From contig CAKXKM010000096.1 in the NCBI GenBank assembly GCA_934876235.1, forward strand, positions 1 to 6,433: a DNA stretch of 6,433 nt. The letters are read 5' to 3'. Below, piece after piece: positions 1 through 5,993 of the stretch (positions are counted from its first letter, which is position 1; each line of letters begins with the position of its first letter). The translations under genes and the position numbers were made by a program. This DNA is from Collinsella sp. AF02-46-1. Its GTDB lineage: Bacteria; Actinomycetota; Coriobacteriia; Coriobacteriales; Coriobacteriaceae. The notes under the pieces were generated by a model. It did no database searches. It was given only the letters and a program-made list of their open reading frames with translations, and was not told the DNA's origin.

Positions 1-1064
1 GCTTTACCGCGCGTCAGGGCTACTTTGGCCGCTGGTTGCTCTTGGTGATCCTGGGCGCGTTCCAGGCCATCATCGTTACGGTAGGCGATCTGGTGATCGG
101 CGTGCAGTGCGTCAGCCCGCTGCTGTTCGTGCTGGGCGGCATCGCCATCTCGTTCACCTACGTCAATATCATCTATGCGCTGTCCACCACGTTTAAGCAT
201 ATCGGCAAGGCTATCGGCGTCATTCTCGTCATCGTGCAGATCCCGGGTTCGTCGGGCATGTACCCCATCGAGATGATGCCCGGCTTCTTCCAGTGGCTGC
301 ACCCGCTGCTGCCCTTTACCTACGGCATCAATCTGCTGCGCGAGACGGTCGGCGGCATGTATTCGTTCAACTACCTGTTTAACCTGTGCATTCTGGGCGT
401 GTTCTTGATCGTGGCGCTCTTTATCGGCCTGCAGCTGCGTCCGCTGCTGCTCAACCTTAACCTGCTCTTTGATAAACAGCTTTCCACGACCGGTATGATG
501 ATTTGCGAGTCCAACGACCTGCCGCGCCAGCGCTACTCGCTGCGCACGGCCATGCGTGTCATGCTCGATTCCGATTCGTACCGTCGCGAACTGCTCGATC
601 ATGCGGTCGCCTTTGAACATCGCTACCCGTACTACATCAAGGGCGGTTTTGCCGCCGTGGTGGGCGTTCAGGTCCTGCTCTTTGTCCTGTCGACGGTTCT
701 CGATATCGACAATAACGGCAAGATCATCCTGCTTGTCATTTGGATCATCTCGGTTATTGCCATCTGCGGCTGGCTTATCAATATCGAATATATCCGCGCG
801 AGCCTCAATACCCAGATGCGCATCTCGGCGCTTTCGGATGAGGACCTTCGTCGCGAGATGCGCGAGCACACGGCCGCCATTCCTGCCGCCCGCCACATGT
901 TTGGTCTCAACGCCAGCGAGCGTGGTGCCAAGGGCGGCGATCAGTCCACGGGCCGCTTGCCGCATATCGGCTCGCACCATAAATCTCAGGGCAGCGACAA
1001 CACAGCCATAAATGATGGAGATACCGCCCCGTTCGGCAAGCACTCCAAGGGAGGTGAGGCATAA
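1..1064 (+). CDS. YhgE/Pip-family membrane protein, C-terminal part (5'-truncated by window edge)
   Basis: The reading frame is open from base 3, so the gene begins outside the window; 353 codons are visible, ending in TAA. Numbered from base 3, residues 1-120 match the C-terminal ABC-2-like membrane module of the next gene: GYFGR matches IYLGR, HIGKAIGVILV matches DIGKALAVVLL, YPIEMMPGFFQ matches FPIEMTGPVFQ, and LPFTYGIN matches LPFTHGIN. Hydrophobic segments lie near 12-34, 39-60, 68-85 and 124-145. The part beyond about residue 150 has no counterpart in the neighbour. It has a polar stretch (150-210), two more hydrophobic helices (213-233 and 239-260), then a charged and finally Gly/Ser/His-rich tail. 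The family includes Bacillus YhgE, the lactococcal phage-infection protein Pip and the related EsaA of type VII secretion; transport role and substrate are unknown. It is translationally coupled to the next gene. Family assignment is firm; function is not. Confidence 0.85.
   Translation, partial: FTARQGYFGRWLLLVILGAFQAIIVTVGDLVIGVQCVSPLLFVLGGIAISFTYVNIIYALSTTFKHIGKAIGVILVIVQIPGSSGMYPIEMMPGFFQWLHPLLPFTYGINLLRETVGGMYSFNYLFNLCILGVFLIVALFIGLQLRPLLLNLNLLFDKQLSTTGMMICESNDLPRQRYSLRTAMRVMLDSDSYRRELLDHAVAFEHRYPYYIKGGFAAVVGVQVLLFVLSTVLDIDNNGKIILLVIWIISVIAICGWLINIEYIRASLNTQMRISALSDEDLRREMREHTAAIPAARHMFGLNASERGAKGGDQSTGRLPHIGSHHKSQGSDNTAINDGDTAPFGKHSKGGEA
1050..1057 (+). promoter_or_regulatory. Ribosome binding site of the second YhgE gene, embedded in the first
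   Basis: GGAGGTGA is a near-perfect anti-16S match and ends 7 bases before the ATG at 1065. It lies wholly inside the last codons of the upstream gene (encoding part of KGGEA). The upstream TAA (1062-1064) abuts the ATG with no gap. This fixes the start of the second gene and implies coupled translation from one mRNA. Confidence 0.9.
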
Positions 1065-3254
1065 ATGAAGAACATCCTGCATCTGTTTAGGCGCGATGTC
1101 CAAAACGTGTCTCGCTCCGTGATCGGCTTGATTGTCGTGATGGGCCTCATTATCGTGCCGTGCCTGTACGCGTGGTTTAACATCGCCGGCAGCTGGGATC
1201 CGTACGGCAACACCGGCAATCTTAAGATTGCCGTGGTCAACACCGATGAGGGTTACGAGAGCGATCTGATCCCCGTCGAGGTTAACGTGGGCGAAAACGT
1301 GACCGCCACCCTACGTGGCAACGAGAGCTTCGATTGGGTTGTGCTTAACGATCGCGAAAAGGCTATCGAGGGCGTTAAGTCGGGCGCGTACTATGCTGCC
1401 GTCGTTATTCCCAAAACGTTTAGCGCTGACATGATGACGCTTTTCTCGACCGACGTGAAACACGCCGATATCGAGTTTTACGAGAACCAGAAGGCCAACG
1501 CCATCGCGCAGATCGTGACCGAGAAGGGTTCGAGCGCCGTTCAGAACCAGGTTAACGAATCTTTTACCGAGACCATTACGAGCATCGGTCTTAAGACGGT
1601 GTCCAGCCTGCTCGATTACATGAGCACCGACCAGGTCAGCAACTTTATCGCCAACCTGTCCTCGACGCTCGGCGATTCGGTCCAGGACCTGCAGGACGTT
1701 CAGGCCAGCGCAACGTCGCTGGCGGGCATTTTGAGCTCTACGTCCGATTCGCTGACGTCGGCGAGCGGTATGCTCCAGCAGACGGGTACGGTCGATGAGT
1801 CGACCAAGCAGTTGATGGAGCATGCCAAGAGCGGCATGAGCGATTCCAAAGAAGCGCTGAAGGCCGCCAACGACGCCATCAACGCCGCGATTGACGGAAG
1901 CGCGGGCTCGTTCGACAACGTGTCTGCCGAGCTTGCGAAGGCATTCGACACCGCAAACCAGCATGTGGACCTTACGGTGTCCCAACTCAACGATGCCGCT
2001 GCGGCCCTCAATGCGCGCGCCAAGGATATCGATGAGATGGCCGATCAGCTCCGCAGCCTTGCCGACCAGGTGAGCGATGAGAATTTGAAGGGCGGCCTCA
2101 AGTCCGCCGCGACGTCGCTGGACAGAATCGCCGTTGAGTACCGCAACAATGCCAAGGATCTGGCGGCCACCGCGAAGTCTCTCTCCGATAGCATGGCCGA
2201 GGTCAACAACTCGCGTGCCGAGGTCGATCAGGCCATCGCCGATGCCAAGGCCGGTATCGCGGGTGCCAAATCCGATTACGATTCCACGTTCTCGGTTAAG
2301 GCCAAGGAGCTCAAGAAGACCGTCTCGGGGGTTCTGGATTCACTGAATGGTATTTCGGGCGATCTGGATAGTGCCGTAGACGACCTGACCGACGCATCCG
2401 GTTCGCTGGCAAAGGGCCTCTCTAAGGCTGCAAAGCTGGTCAACAAGGCTTCTGATCAGCTGGGCGAGGCGTCGGGCAAGATCAGCGCGTTTAAGGACGA
2501 GCTCGACGGTGCCCTTATGTCTGATGATCTAGCCACGATCAAGACGATGATCGGCAATGATCCCGAGGGCCTGGCCGTGTCGCTTTCCGGCCCCGTCGCG
2601 CTCGACCGCAAGCCGGTCTATCCGATTCGCAATTACGGTTCGGCCATGGCGCCGTTCTACACGATTCTGTCGCTATGGGTCGGCTCGATCGTACTGGCGG
2701 CCATGATGAAGGTCTCGGTTGACGATGAGCTCATCAACGAGCTCATCCCCGTGCGTCTGCACGAGATCTACCTGGGTCGTTACCTGTTCTTTGGCGGTCT
2801 GGCCCTGCTACAGGCGACGCTCGTGTGCGCGGGCGACATCCTGTTCTTTGGCATTCAGTGCGACAACCCGCTGCAGTTTGTGTTGGCGGGCTGGGTCGCG
2901 AGTCTCGTGTTCTCCAATATCGTCTACACGCTTACGGTGTCGTTTGGCGATATCGGCAAGGCGCTCGCTGTCGTGCTGTTGGTCATGCAGGTCGGTGGTT
3001 CGGGCGGCACATTCCCCATCGAGATGACCGGCCCTGTGTTCCAGGCGATCTATCCGTTCTTGCCGTTCACTCACGGTATCAACGCCATGCATGCCGCCAT
3101 GGCTGGCGCCTACCATATGGAGTACTGGGTTGAGCTGGGTATTCTGGCGAGCTATCTGGTTCCGTCGCTAGCCCTGGGCGTCGTCTTCCGCCGTCCGGTC
3201 ATCAAAGCCAACGACTGGATTATCGAAAAGCTGGAGTCGACAAAGCTAATTTAA
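1065..3254 (+). CDS. YhgE/Pip domain-containing membrane protein (729 aa)
   Basis: This is a complete YhgE/Pip-family protein with the classic architecture. A short basic cytoplasmic start is followed by a hydrophobic segment at about residues 17-38 and the family motif YAWFNIAGSWDPYGNTG (35-51). A predicted extracytoplasmic part follows: an alpha/beta portion (53-140, beginning LKIAVVNTDEG) and a long Ala/Ser/Asp/Lys-rich helical or coiled-coil stretch (about 180-480). A C-terminal ABC-2-like module has hydrophobic segments near 526-548, 571-595, 603-625, 629-645 and 688-708, including FPIEM (650-653 region) and LPFTHGIN (666-673). Length is normal for the family. Start choice is fixed by the Shine-Dalgarno at 1050-1057. 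It is the paralog and operon partner of the upstream gene but lacks that protein's C-terminal two-helix extension. Known relatives act at the cell envelope (phage adsorption, type VII secretion in EsaA); no WXG100 or FtsK-type ATPase gene is in this window, so a secretion role is not supported here. Substrate unknown. Confidence 0.9.
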   Translation: MKNILHLFRRDVQNVSRSVIGLIVVMGLIIVPCLYAWFNIAGSWDPYGNTGNLKIAVVNTDEGYESDLIPVEVNVGENVTATLRGNESFDWVVLNDREKAIEGVKSGAYYAAVVIPKTFSADMMTLFSTDVKHADIEFYENQKANAIAQIVTEKGSSAVQNQVNESFTETITSIGLKTVSSLLDYMSTDQVSNFIANLSSTLGDSVQDLQDVQASATSLAGILSSTSDSLTSASGMLQQTGTVDESTKQLMEHAKSGMSDSKEALKAANDAINAAIDGSAGSFDNVSAELAKAFDTANQHVDLTVSQLNDAAAALNARAKDIDEMADQLRSLADQVSDENLKGGLKSAATSLDRIAVEYRNNAKDLAATAKSLSDSMAEVNNSRAEVDQAIADAKAGIAGAKSDYDSTFSVKAKELKKTVSGVLDSLNGISGDLDSAVDDLTDASGSLAKGLSKAAKLVNKASDQLGEASGKISAFKDELDGALMSDDLATIKTMIGNDPEGLAVSLSGPVALDRKPVYPIRNYGSAMAPFYTILSLWVGSIVLAAMMKVSVDDELINELIPVRLHEIYLGRYLFFGGLALLQATLVCAGDILFFGIQCDNPLQFVLAGWVASLVFSNIVYTLTVSFGDIGKALAVVLLVMQVGGSGGTFPIEMTGPVFQAIYPFLPFTHGINAMHAAMAGAYHMEYWVELGILASYLVPSLALGVVFRRPVIKANDWIIEKLESTKLI

Positions 3255-3278
3255 TGCGGCAGCGTTAACGCTGATGCA
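3255..3278. repeat. Palindrome immediately after the YhgE stop codon
   Basis: CAGCGTTAACGCTG (3260-3273) is a perfect 14-base palindrome. After a two-base mismatch on each side it continues with TGC (3255-3257) pairing GCA (3276-3278). As RNA it could form a 5-bp stem with a TTAA loop, which is weak. It has no T-tract, so it is not a terminator alone; it may be a 3'-end stabilising element, a protein-binding palindrome or chance. Confidence 0.4.
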
Positions 3279-3289
3279 GCGTCGGCCGG

Positions 3290-3313
3290 TCCGCCGTTCG
3301 GTAGAACGGCGGA
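3290..3313. other. Perfect 10-bp GC-rich hairpin in the YhgE-EamA spacer
   Basis: TCCGCCGTTC (3290-3299) pairs perfectly with GAACGGCGGA (3304-3313) across a GGTA loop. The stem is very stable, but the downstream bases (ACAAAACGC) contain no T-tract and none is visible on the opposite strand either. It is better read as an mRNA 3'-end or transcript-protecting stem-loop than as a complete intrinsic terminator. It sits 35 bases after the YhgE stop. Confidence 0.55.
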
Positions 3314-3336
3314 ACAAAACGCTTTAGCGGGCTGGA

Positions 3337-3366
3337 TTGCGTGGGTTGCTTGGTTGTTGCTACAGT
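3337..3366 (+). promoter_or_regulatory. Possible extended -10 promoter upstream of the terminator
   Basis: TGCTACAGT (3358-3366) resembles an extended -10 element (TGnTATAAT, with the hexamer TACAGT 4 of 6). TTGCGT (3337-3342) lies 18 bases upstream as a poor -35. A start site 6-8 bases downstream (about 3373) would fall inside the 5' arm of the terminator hairpin at 3369. Either the match is fortuitous or transcription starts here only to meet an immediate terminator. Confidence 0.3.
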
Positions 3367-3368
3367 AG

Positions 3369-3407
3369 CGGGGCGTGCCGGGGGTCCGGTGCGCCCCGTT
3401 TTTATTT
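3369..3407 (+). terminator. Strong intrinsic terminator of the YhgE operon
   Basis: The arms at 3369-3381 and 3386-3398 pair over 13 base pairs (outer block CGGGGCG with CGCCCCG, then two G-U pairs, then CCGG with CCGG) around a GGGT loop. TTTTTATTT follows at 3399-3407. This is a textbook rho-independent terminator on the + strand, 114 bases after the YhgE stop and 67 bases before the EamA start. It separates the two transcription units, unless it works as a leader attenuator of the EamA gene. Confidence 0.85.
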
Positions 3408-3434
3408 GACCATGAGGCGGCACGCAGCCATACG
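3406..3434 (+). promoter_or_regulatory. Weak candidate promoter for the EamA gene
   Basis: TTGACC (3406-3411, 5 of 6 to the -35 consensus) is followed after 17 bases by CATACG (3429-3434, 3 of 6 to TATAAT). It would give a leader of roughly 35 bases before the ATG at 3475. The -35 overlaps the T-tract of the terminator. The -10 is poor, so this is only the best candidate between terminator and gene. Confidence 0.3.
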
Positions 3435-3474
3435 CGTGCGGACACCACGCCCAGATTGAGTGTGAGGATGTTCC

Positions 3475-4458
3475 ATGGCCCAATACGCTGCCAACGAAAT
3501 CGAAAACTTGCCCGATAGCCCTGTAGCCCGCGAAGACCTGGGTGCCGGTGGTGCCTCTCGCGGCGCCGGCGCACGCTCGCCGCTGTTCTGGAAGGTCCTG
3601 CTACTTTCGGTGGCGGTCGTTTGGGGTTACTCCTTTACCACTATGAAGGGCGCGCTCGACACCATTCCGGCGTTCGAGCTGGTCTACGTTCGCTTTCTCC
3701 CGGCATCACTGGTAATGTTTGCCATTTTCCATAAGCGCATCGTCGCTCATTTCAATGCCCGCAACCTGATCGTCGGGCTTGGCATGGGCGCGCTCATGTG
3801 GGGTGCCTACGGTTTGCAGACGGTCGGCCTGGCGCAGACCACGGCAGGCAAGAATGCTTTTTTGACGGGCACGTATTGCATCCTTGTGCCGTTCGCGAGC
3901 TATTTTCTGAGCGGCGAAAAGCTCACCCGCTACAACCTGGGTGCAGCACTGCTGTGCTTGGCGGGCATTGGCCTGGTGGCGCTCGATAGCGTCGAGTTCA
4001 ACATCGGTGACGTCATTACGCTGGCGGGTGCGGTCTTTTTCGCCATCCAGATGGCGGTGACCGCCAAGTACGGTCGCAAAATGGACATCAACGTCATCAC
4101 GTTTTGGATGTTTATGGGCAACGGCGTGCTGAGCCTGGTCTCGTCGCTGCTATTCGAGACCCAAGCGCCTCTGTCCGTGTGGACGCCGAGCTTTATCGGT
4201 GCGATGGCGTTTCTCTCGGTGGGCTGTACGTGCGTGGCCCTGCTCATCCAAAACGTCGGCCTGGCGCATGTCCCGGCCTCGACGGGCTCGCTGCTCCTTT
4301 CCATGGAGTCGCCTTCGGGTGCGCTGTTCTCGGTGCTGCTGATGGGGGAGGCGCTCACCTCGCGCCTGCTCGCCGGCTTCGCCCTTATCTTCCTATCGAT
4401 TATTTTGAGCGAGACGCATTTCGACTTTTTGCGCAAAAAGCCGAGAACGCGATTGTAA
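3475..4458 (+). CDS. EamA/DMT-superfamily transporter (327 aa)
   Basis: This is an inner-membrane transporter of the drug/metabolite superfamily (two EamA repeats). Ten hydrophobic helices can be placed at about 38-58, 66-86, 97-117, 122-144, 153-170, 177-197, 206-226, 240-260, 267-290 and 295-313. Repeat 1 shows VVWGYSFTTMKGAL (48-61) and FELVYVRFLPASL (67-79). Repeat 2 ends with the family-typical QNVGLAHVPAST...MESP...MGEALT, with Glu278 and Glu292 in the usual positions. A polar 35-residue N-terminal tail and a basic C-terminal tail (FLRKKPRTRL) should both face the cytoplasm. The ATG is the first start after an in-frame TGA at 3463 and has GAGG (3464-3467) seven bases upstream. It is flanked by terminators on both sides, so it is probably monocistronic. 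Substrates of this family include amino acids, nucleotides, sugars and drugs; nothing here discriminates among them. Confidence 0.9.
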   Translation: MAQYAANEIENLPDSPVAREDLGAGGASRGAGARSPLFWKVLLLSVAVVWGYSFTTMKGALDTIPAFELVYVRFLPASLVMFAIFHKRIVAHFNARNLIVGLGMGALMWGAYGLQTVGLAQTTAGKNAFLTGTYCILVPFASYFLSGEKLTRYNLGAALLCLAGIGLVALDSVEFNIGDVITLAGAVFFAIQMAVTAKYGRKMDINVITFWMFMGNGVLSLVSSLLFETQAPLSVWTPSFIGAMAFLSVGCTCVALLIQNVGLAHVPASTGSLLLSMESPSGALFSVLLMGEALTSRLLAGFALIFLSIILSETHFDFLRKKPRTRL

Positions 4459-4469
4459 ACAACTTGTTG

Positions 4470-4497
4470 CGCCGCCCTTCTGGGGTGGCGTTTTTTT
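4470..4497 (+). terminator. Intrinsic terminator of the EamA gene
   Basis: CGCCGCCC (4470-4477) pairs with GGGTGGCG (4483-4490) through 8 base pairs including one G-U, with a TTCTG loop, followed by seven T (4491-4497). It begins 12 bases after the EamA stop. It is a canonical rho-independent terminator. Confidence 0.92.
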
Positions 4498-4521
4498 ATG
4501 CCTTGCCTTTAAAGTTATGCA

Positions 4522-4550
4522 TTGCACTTTAGAACATGAAAGTGCCTACT
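4522..4550 (+). promoter_or_regulatory. Candidate promoter/operator of the M20 amidohydrolase gene
   Basis: GCACTTT (4524-4530) and AAAGTGC (4539-4545) form a perfect 7-base inverted repeat with an 8-base spacer. A further half-site, AAAGT (4511-4515), lies upstream within CTTTAAAG. The repeat overlaps a possible promoter: TTGCAC (4522-4527) as -35 and, 17 bases on, CCTACT (4545-4550) as a poor -10. The stretch is clearly more AT-rich than the surrounding genes. A dimeric repressor or activator site is a reasonable reading; the identity of the regulator is not visible. Confidence 0.4.
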
Positions 4551-4575
4551 GCTAAAACTTCACTGGAGGGCATCT

Positions 4576-5871
4576 ATGGCACCAGCTCTGTCCGATTTTC
4601 AACCGCAATCAGCGCCCAAGGCCACCGCGGCGGCGCAGGCCGCTATCGGTGACGGTCTTGTTGCAGAGGCCCAGGCTATTTCAGGCGAGCTCGCTGCGTG
4701 GCGACACGATTTGCACCAGATGCCCGAGCTTGGTAACGACCTCCCGCAGACCTCTGCGTATATCCAGGCGCGCCTGACCGAGATGGACATCCCGTTTGCC
4801 ACGCTCGTTGATGGTTCCTGTGTTGTGGGCCTTGTCGGTGCCGGTGCTGCCGCGGCCCAGGGCAATGGAGCCTGCACGGACGAACAGGCCGGTACGGTTA
4901 TTATGCTGCGTGGCGACATGGATGCCCTGCCCGTTGCCGAAGAGTCGGGCGAGCCTTTCGCCTCTACGAACGGCTGCATGCATGCTTGCGGTCACGATAT
5001 GCACGCGACGGCGCTGCTTGGTGCGGCGCGCCTGCTCAAGGCCCGCGAGGCCGAGCTTGTCGACGCCAACGCTACTGTCAAACTGCTGTTCCAGCCGGGC
5101 GAGGAGACCTTTGAGGGTGCCCGCGCCGCCATCGCCGACGGTCTGCTGCAGAACCCGCGTCCTCAGGCGGCTTTTGCCATGCATGTTAACAGCCAATCGC
5201 CGCTCGGCCTGGTGCTCTATGGGAGCCCGGCGCTTTCGGGCGTGTATGGTTTCCGCATCACGCTGCAGGGCAAGGGTGGCCATGGCTCGAGCCCCGAGAT
5301 CTGCATCGACCCCATCACGGCCGGCGTGCATGTGCACCTGGCGCTTCAGGAGCTTATCGCTCGCGAAGTGCCGGCGGCCAAGGAGATCGCGCTTACCGTT
5401 GGCAAGTTCGCCGGCGGTCAGGCCGCAAATGTCATCCCCGACACTTGTGTGCTCGAGGGAACGCTGCGCGGCTTTGACGTCGAGCTCATGGAGCATCTCA
5501 AGACCCGCATCGCGGAGGTCGTTAACGGCGTTGCCACGACCTATCGTACGCCGGCGACCATCGAGACGCTCTCGGATGTTCCGCCGCTCGTACTCGATGA
5601 CGACATGACTCAGGTATCGCTGGGCTATGTGGGTGCGACATTGCCCAAGGCCGCTTTCCTGCCGTTGTTCCATGCCATGGCGAGCGAGGACTTTGCGCTT
5701 ATCTCGAGCGAGATACCGAGCGCGTACTTTACGATCGGCGCAGCTGTGACCGATACGGACGAGCACTTTGCCCAACACCATCCCAAGGCACGCTTTAACG
5801 ATGCCGAGCTGCCGCTCGGCGCCGCGGCTTATGCGGCAGTCGCTTTGGGCTATATCGCCGACCACCGGTAG
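4576..5871 (+). CDS. M20-family metallo-amidohydrolase (N-acyl/aminoacyl amide hydrolase type, 431 aa)
   Basis: This is a cytoplasmic dinuclear metal hydrolase of the M20 peptidase group, closest in motif style to the M20D branch (hippurate hydrolase, IAA-amino-acid hydrolase, N-acyl amino acid amidohydrolases). Visible motifs in order: WRHDLHQMPEL (42-52); LRGDMDALPV (111-120); the metal-binding ACGHDMH (137-143; Cys138, His140); FQPGEET (172-178; Glu176/Glu177); AMHVN (201-205; His203); the lid-domain GKGGHGSSP (232-240; His236); NVIPDT (285-290); SEDFA (370-374); and HHPKARFNDAELPLG (401-415; His401 the likely last ligand). All expected ligands are present and the length is near the family norm, slightly long because of a ~40-residue N-terminal lead and an Ala/Gly-rich insert at about 88-108. 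There is no signal peptide. The ATG has GGAGG (4565-4569) six bases upstream. The downstream neighbour is a broken MFS transporter, a common partner type for such hydrolases. The exact substrate cannot be assigned. Confidence 0.9.
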   Translation: MAPALSDFQPQSAPKATAAAQAAIGDGLVAEAQAISGELAAWRHDLHQMPELGNDLPQTSAYIQARLTEMDIPFATLVDGSCVVGLVGAGAAAAQGNGACTDEQAGTVIMLRGDMDALPVAEESGEPFASTNGCMHACGHDMHATALLGAARLLKAREAELVDANATVKLLFQPGEETFEGARAAIADGLLQNPRPQAAFAMHVNSQSPLGLVLYGSPALSGVYGFRITLQGKGGHGSSPEICIDPITAGVHVHLALQELIAREVPAAKEIALTVGKFAGGQAANVIPDTCVLEGTLRGFDVELMEHLKTRIAEVVNGVATTYRTPATIETLSDVPPLVLDDDMTQVSLGYVGATLPKAAFLPLFHAMASEDFALISSEIPSAYFTIGAAVTDTDEHFAQHHPKARFNDAELPLGAAAYAAVALGYIADHR

Positions 5872-5877
5872 CACCCG

Positions 5878-5936
5878 GCCTTGCCTTTCAAGCCTGCGGG
5901 CATGGCCATAAGGCCTATGCCCTTGTCTTTCAAGGC
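5878..5936 (+). terminator. Probable terminator/structured 3' region after the M20 gene
   Basis: GGGCAT-GGCC (5898-5907) pairs with GGCC-ATGCCC (5912-5915 and 5917-5922), giving a 10-bp stem with one bulged T (5916) and an ATAA loop. The following TTGTCTTT is T-rich but broken. An outer arm, GCCTTG (5878-5883) with CAAGGC (5931-5936), could enclose it. It starts 26 bases after the M20 stop codon (hairpin proper). The stem is strong and the tract poor, so termination may be partial and let transcription continue into the MFS remnant. Confidence 0.5.
5879..5934 (+). repeat. Short near-identical direct repeats flanking the hairpin
   Basis: CCTTGCCTTTCAAG (5879-5892) and CCTTGTCTTTCAAG (5921-5934) match at 13 of 14 bases, 42 bases apart. 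Each copy is itself a tiny inverted repeat (CTTG and CAAG around a pyrimidine loop). They frame the GGGCAT/ATGCCC hairpin. A duplication or a repeated binding site are both possible. Confidence 0.5.
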
Positions 5937-5981
5937 AATCTTGGGCACTACCGGCGCCCGGCGCAGGCTATTCGTTTGTTT

Positions 5982-5989
5982 AAAAGGAG
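5982..5989 (+). promoter_or_regulatory. Ribosome binding site of the MFS remnant
   Basis: AAAAGGAG lies four bases before the ATG at 5994. This picks that ATG over the in-frame TTG at 5976, which lies upstream of the site. No good promoter is visible between the M20 stop and this site, so the gene was probably read with M20 or from a weak promoter. Confidence 0.75.
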
Positions 5990-5993
5990 CAGT

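Noticed and set aside
36..38. TTG at 36 as the start of the first YhgE gene
   Set aside because: The frame is open to the left edge and the upstream residues (GYFGRW) already align with the paralog, so the true start lies outside the window.
1311..1985. 224-codon minus-strand frame inside the second YhgE gene
   Set aside because: Same type of antisense shadow: biased composition, no motif, and fully covered by a well-supported + strand protein.
3251..3574. 107-codon minus-strand frame covering the YhgE-EamA spacer
   Set aside because: It runs through the palindrome, the hairpin and the intrinsic terminator and into the EamA start, has an Arg-rich translation, and is not recognisable as a protein.
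4796..5608. 270-codon + strand frame overlapping the M20 gene
   Set aside because: Arg/Ser/Cys-rich out-of-frame translation of the M20 coding sequence with no supporting start context.
4681..5874. 397-codon open frame on the minus strand opposite the M20 gene
   Set aside because: It is the antisense shadow of a high-GC gene. The translation is Arg/His/Gly-rich with no recognisable domain, while the + strand carries all M20 motifs.
5941..5974. Possible promoter (TTGGGC ... TATTCG) before the MFS remnant
   Set aside because: The spacing is 22 bases and both boxes match poorly.
5976..5978. TTG at 5976 as the start of the MFS remnant
   Set aside because: The Shine-Dalgarno (5982-5989) lies downstream of it; ATG 5994 is properly spaced.
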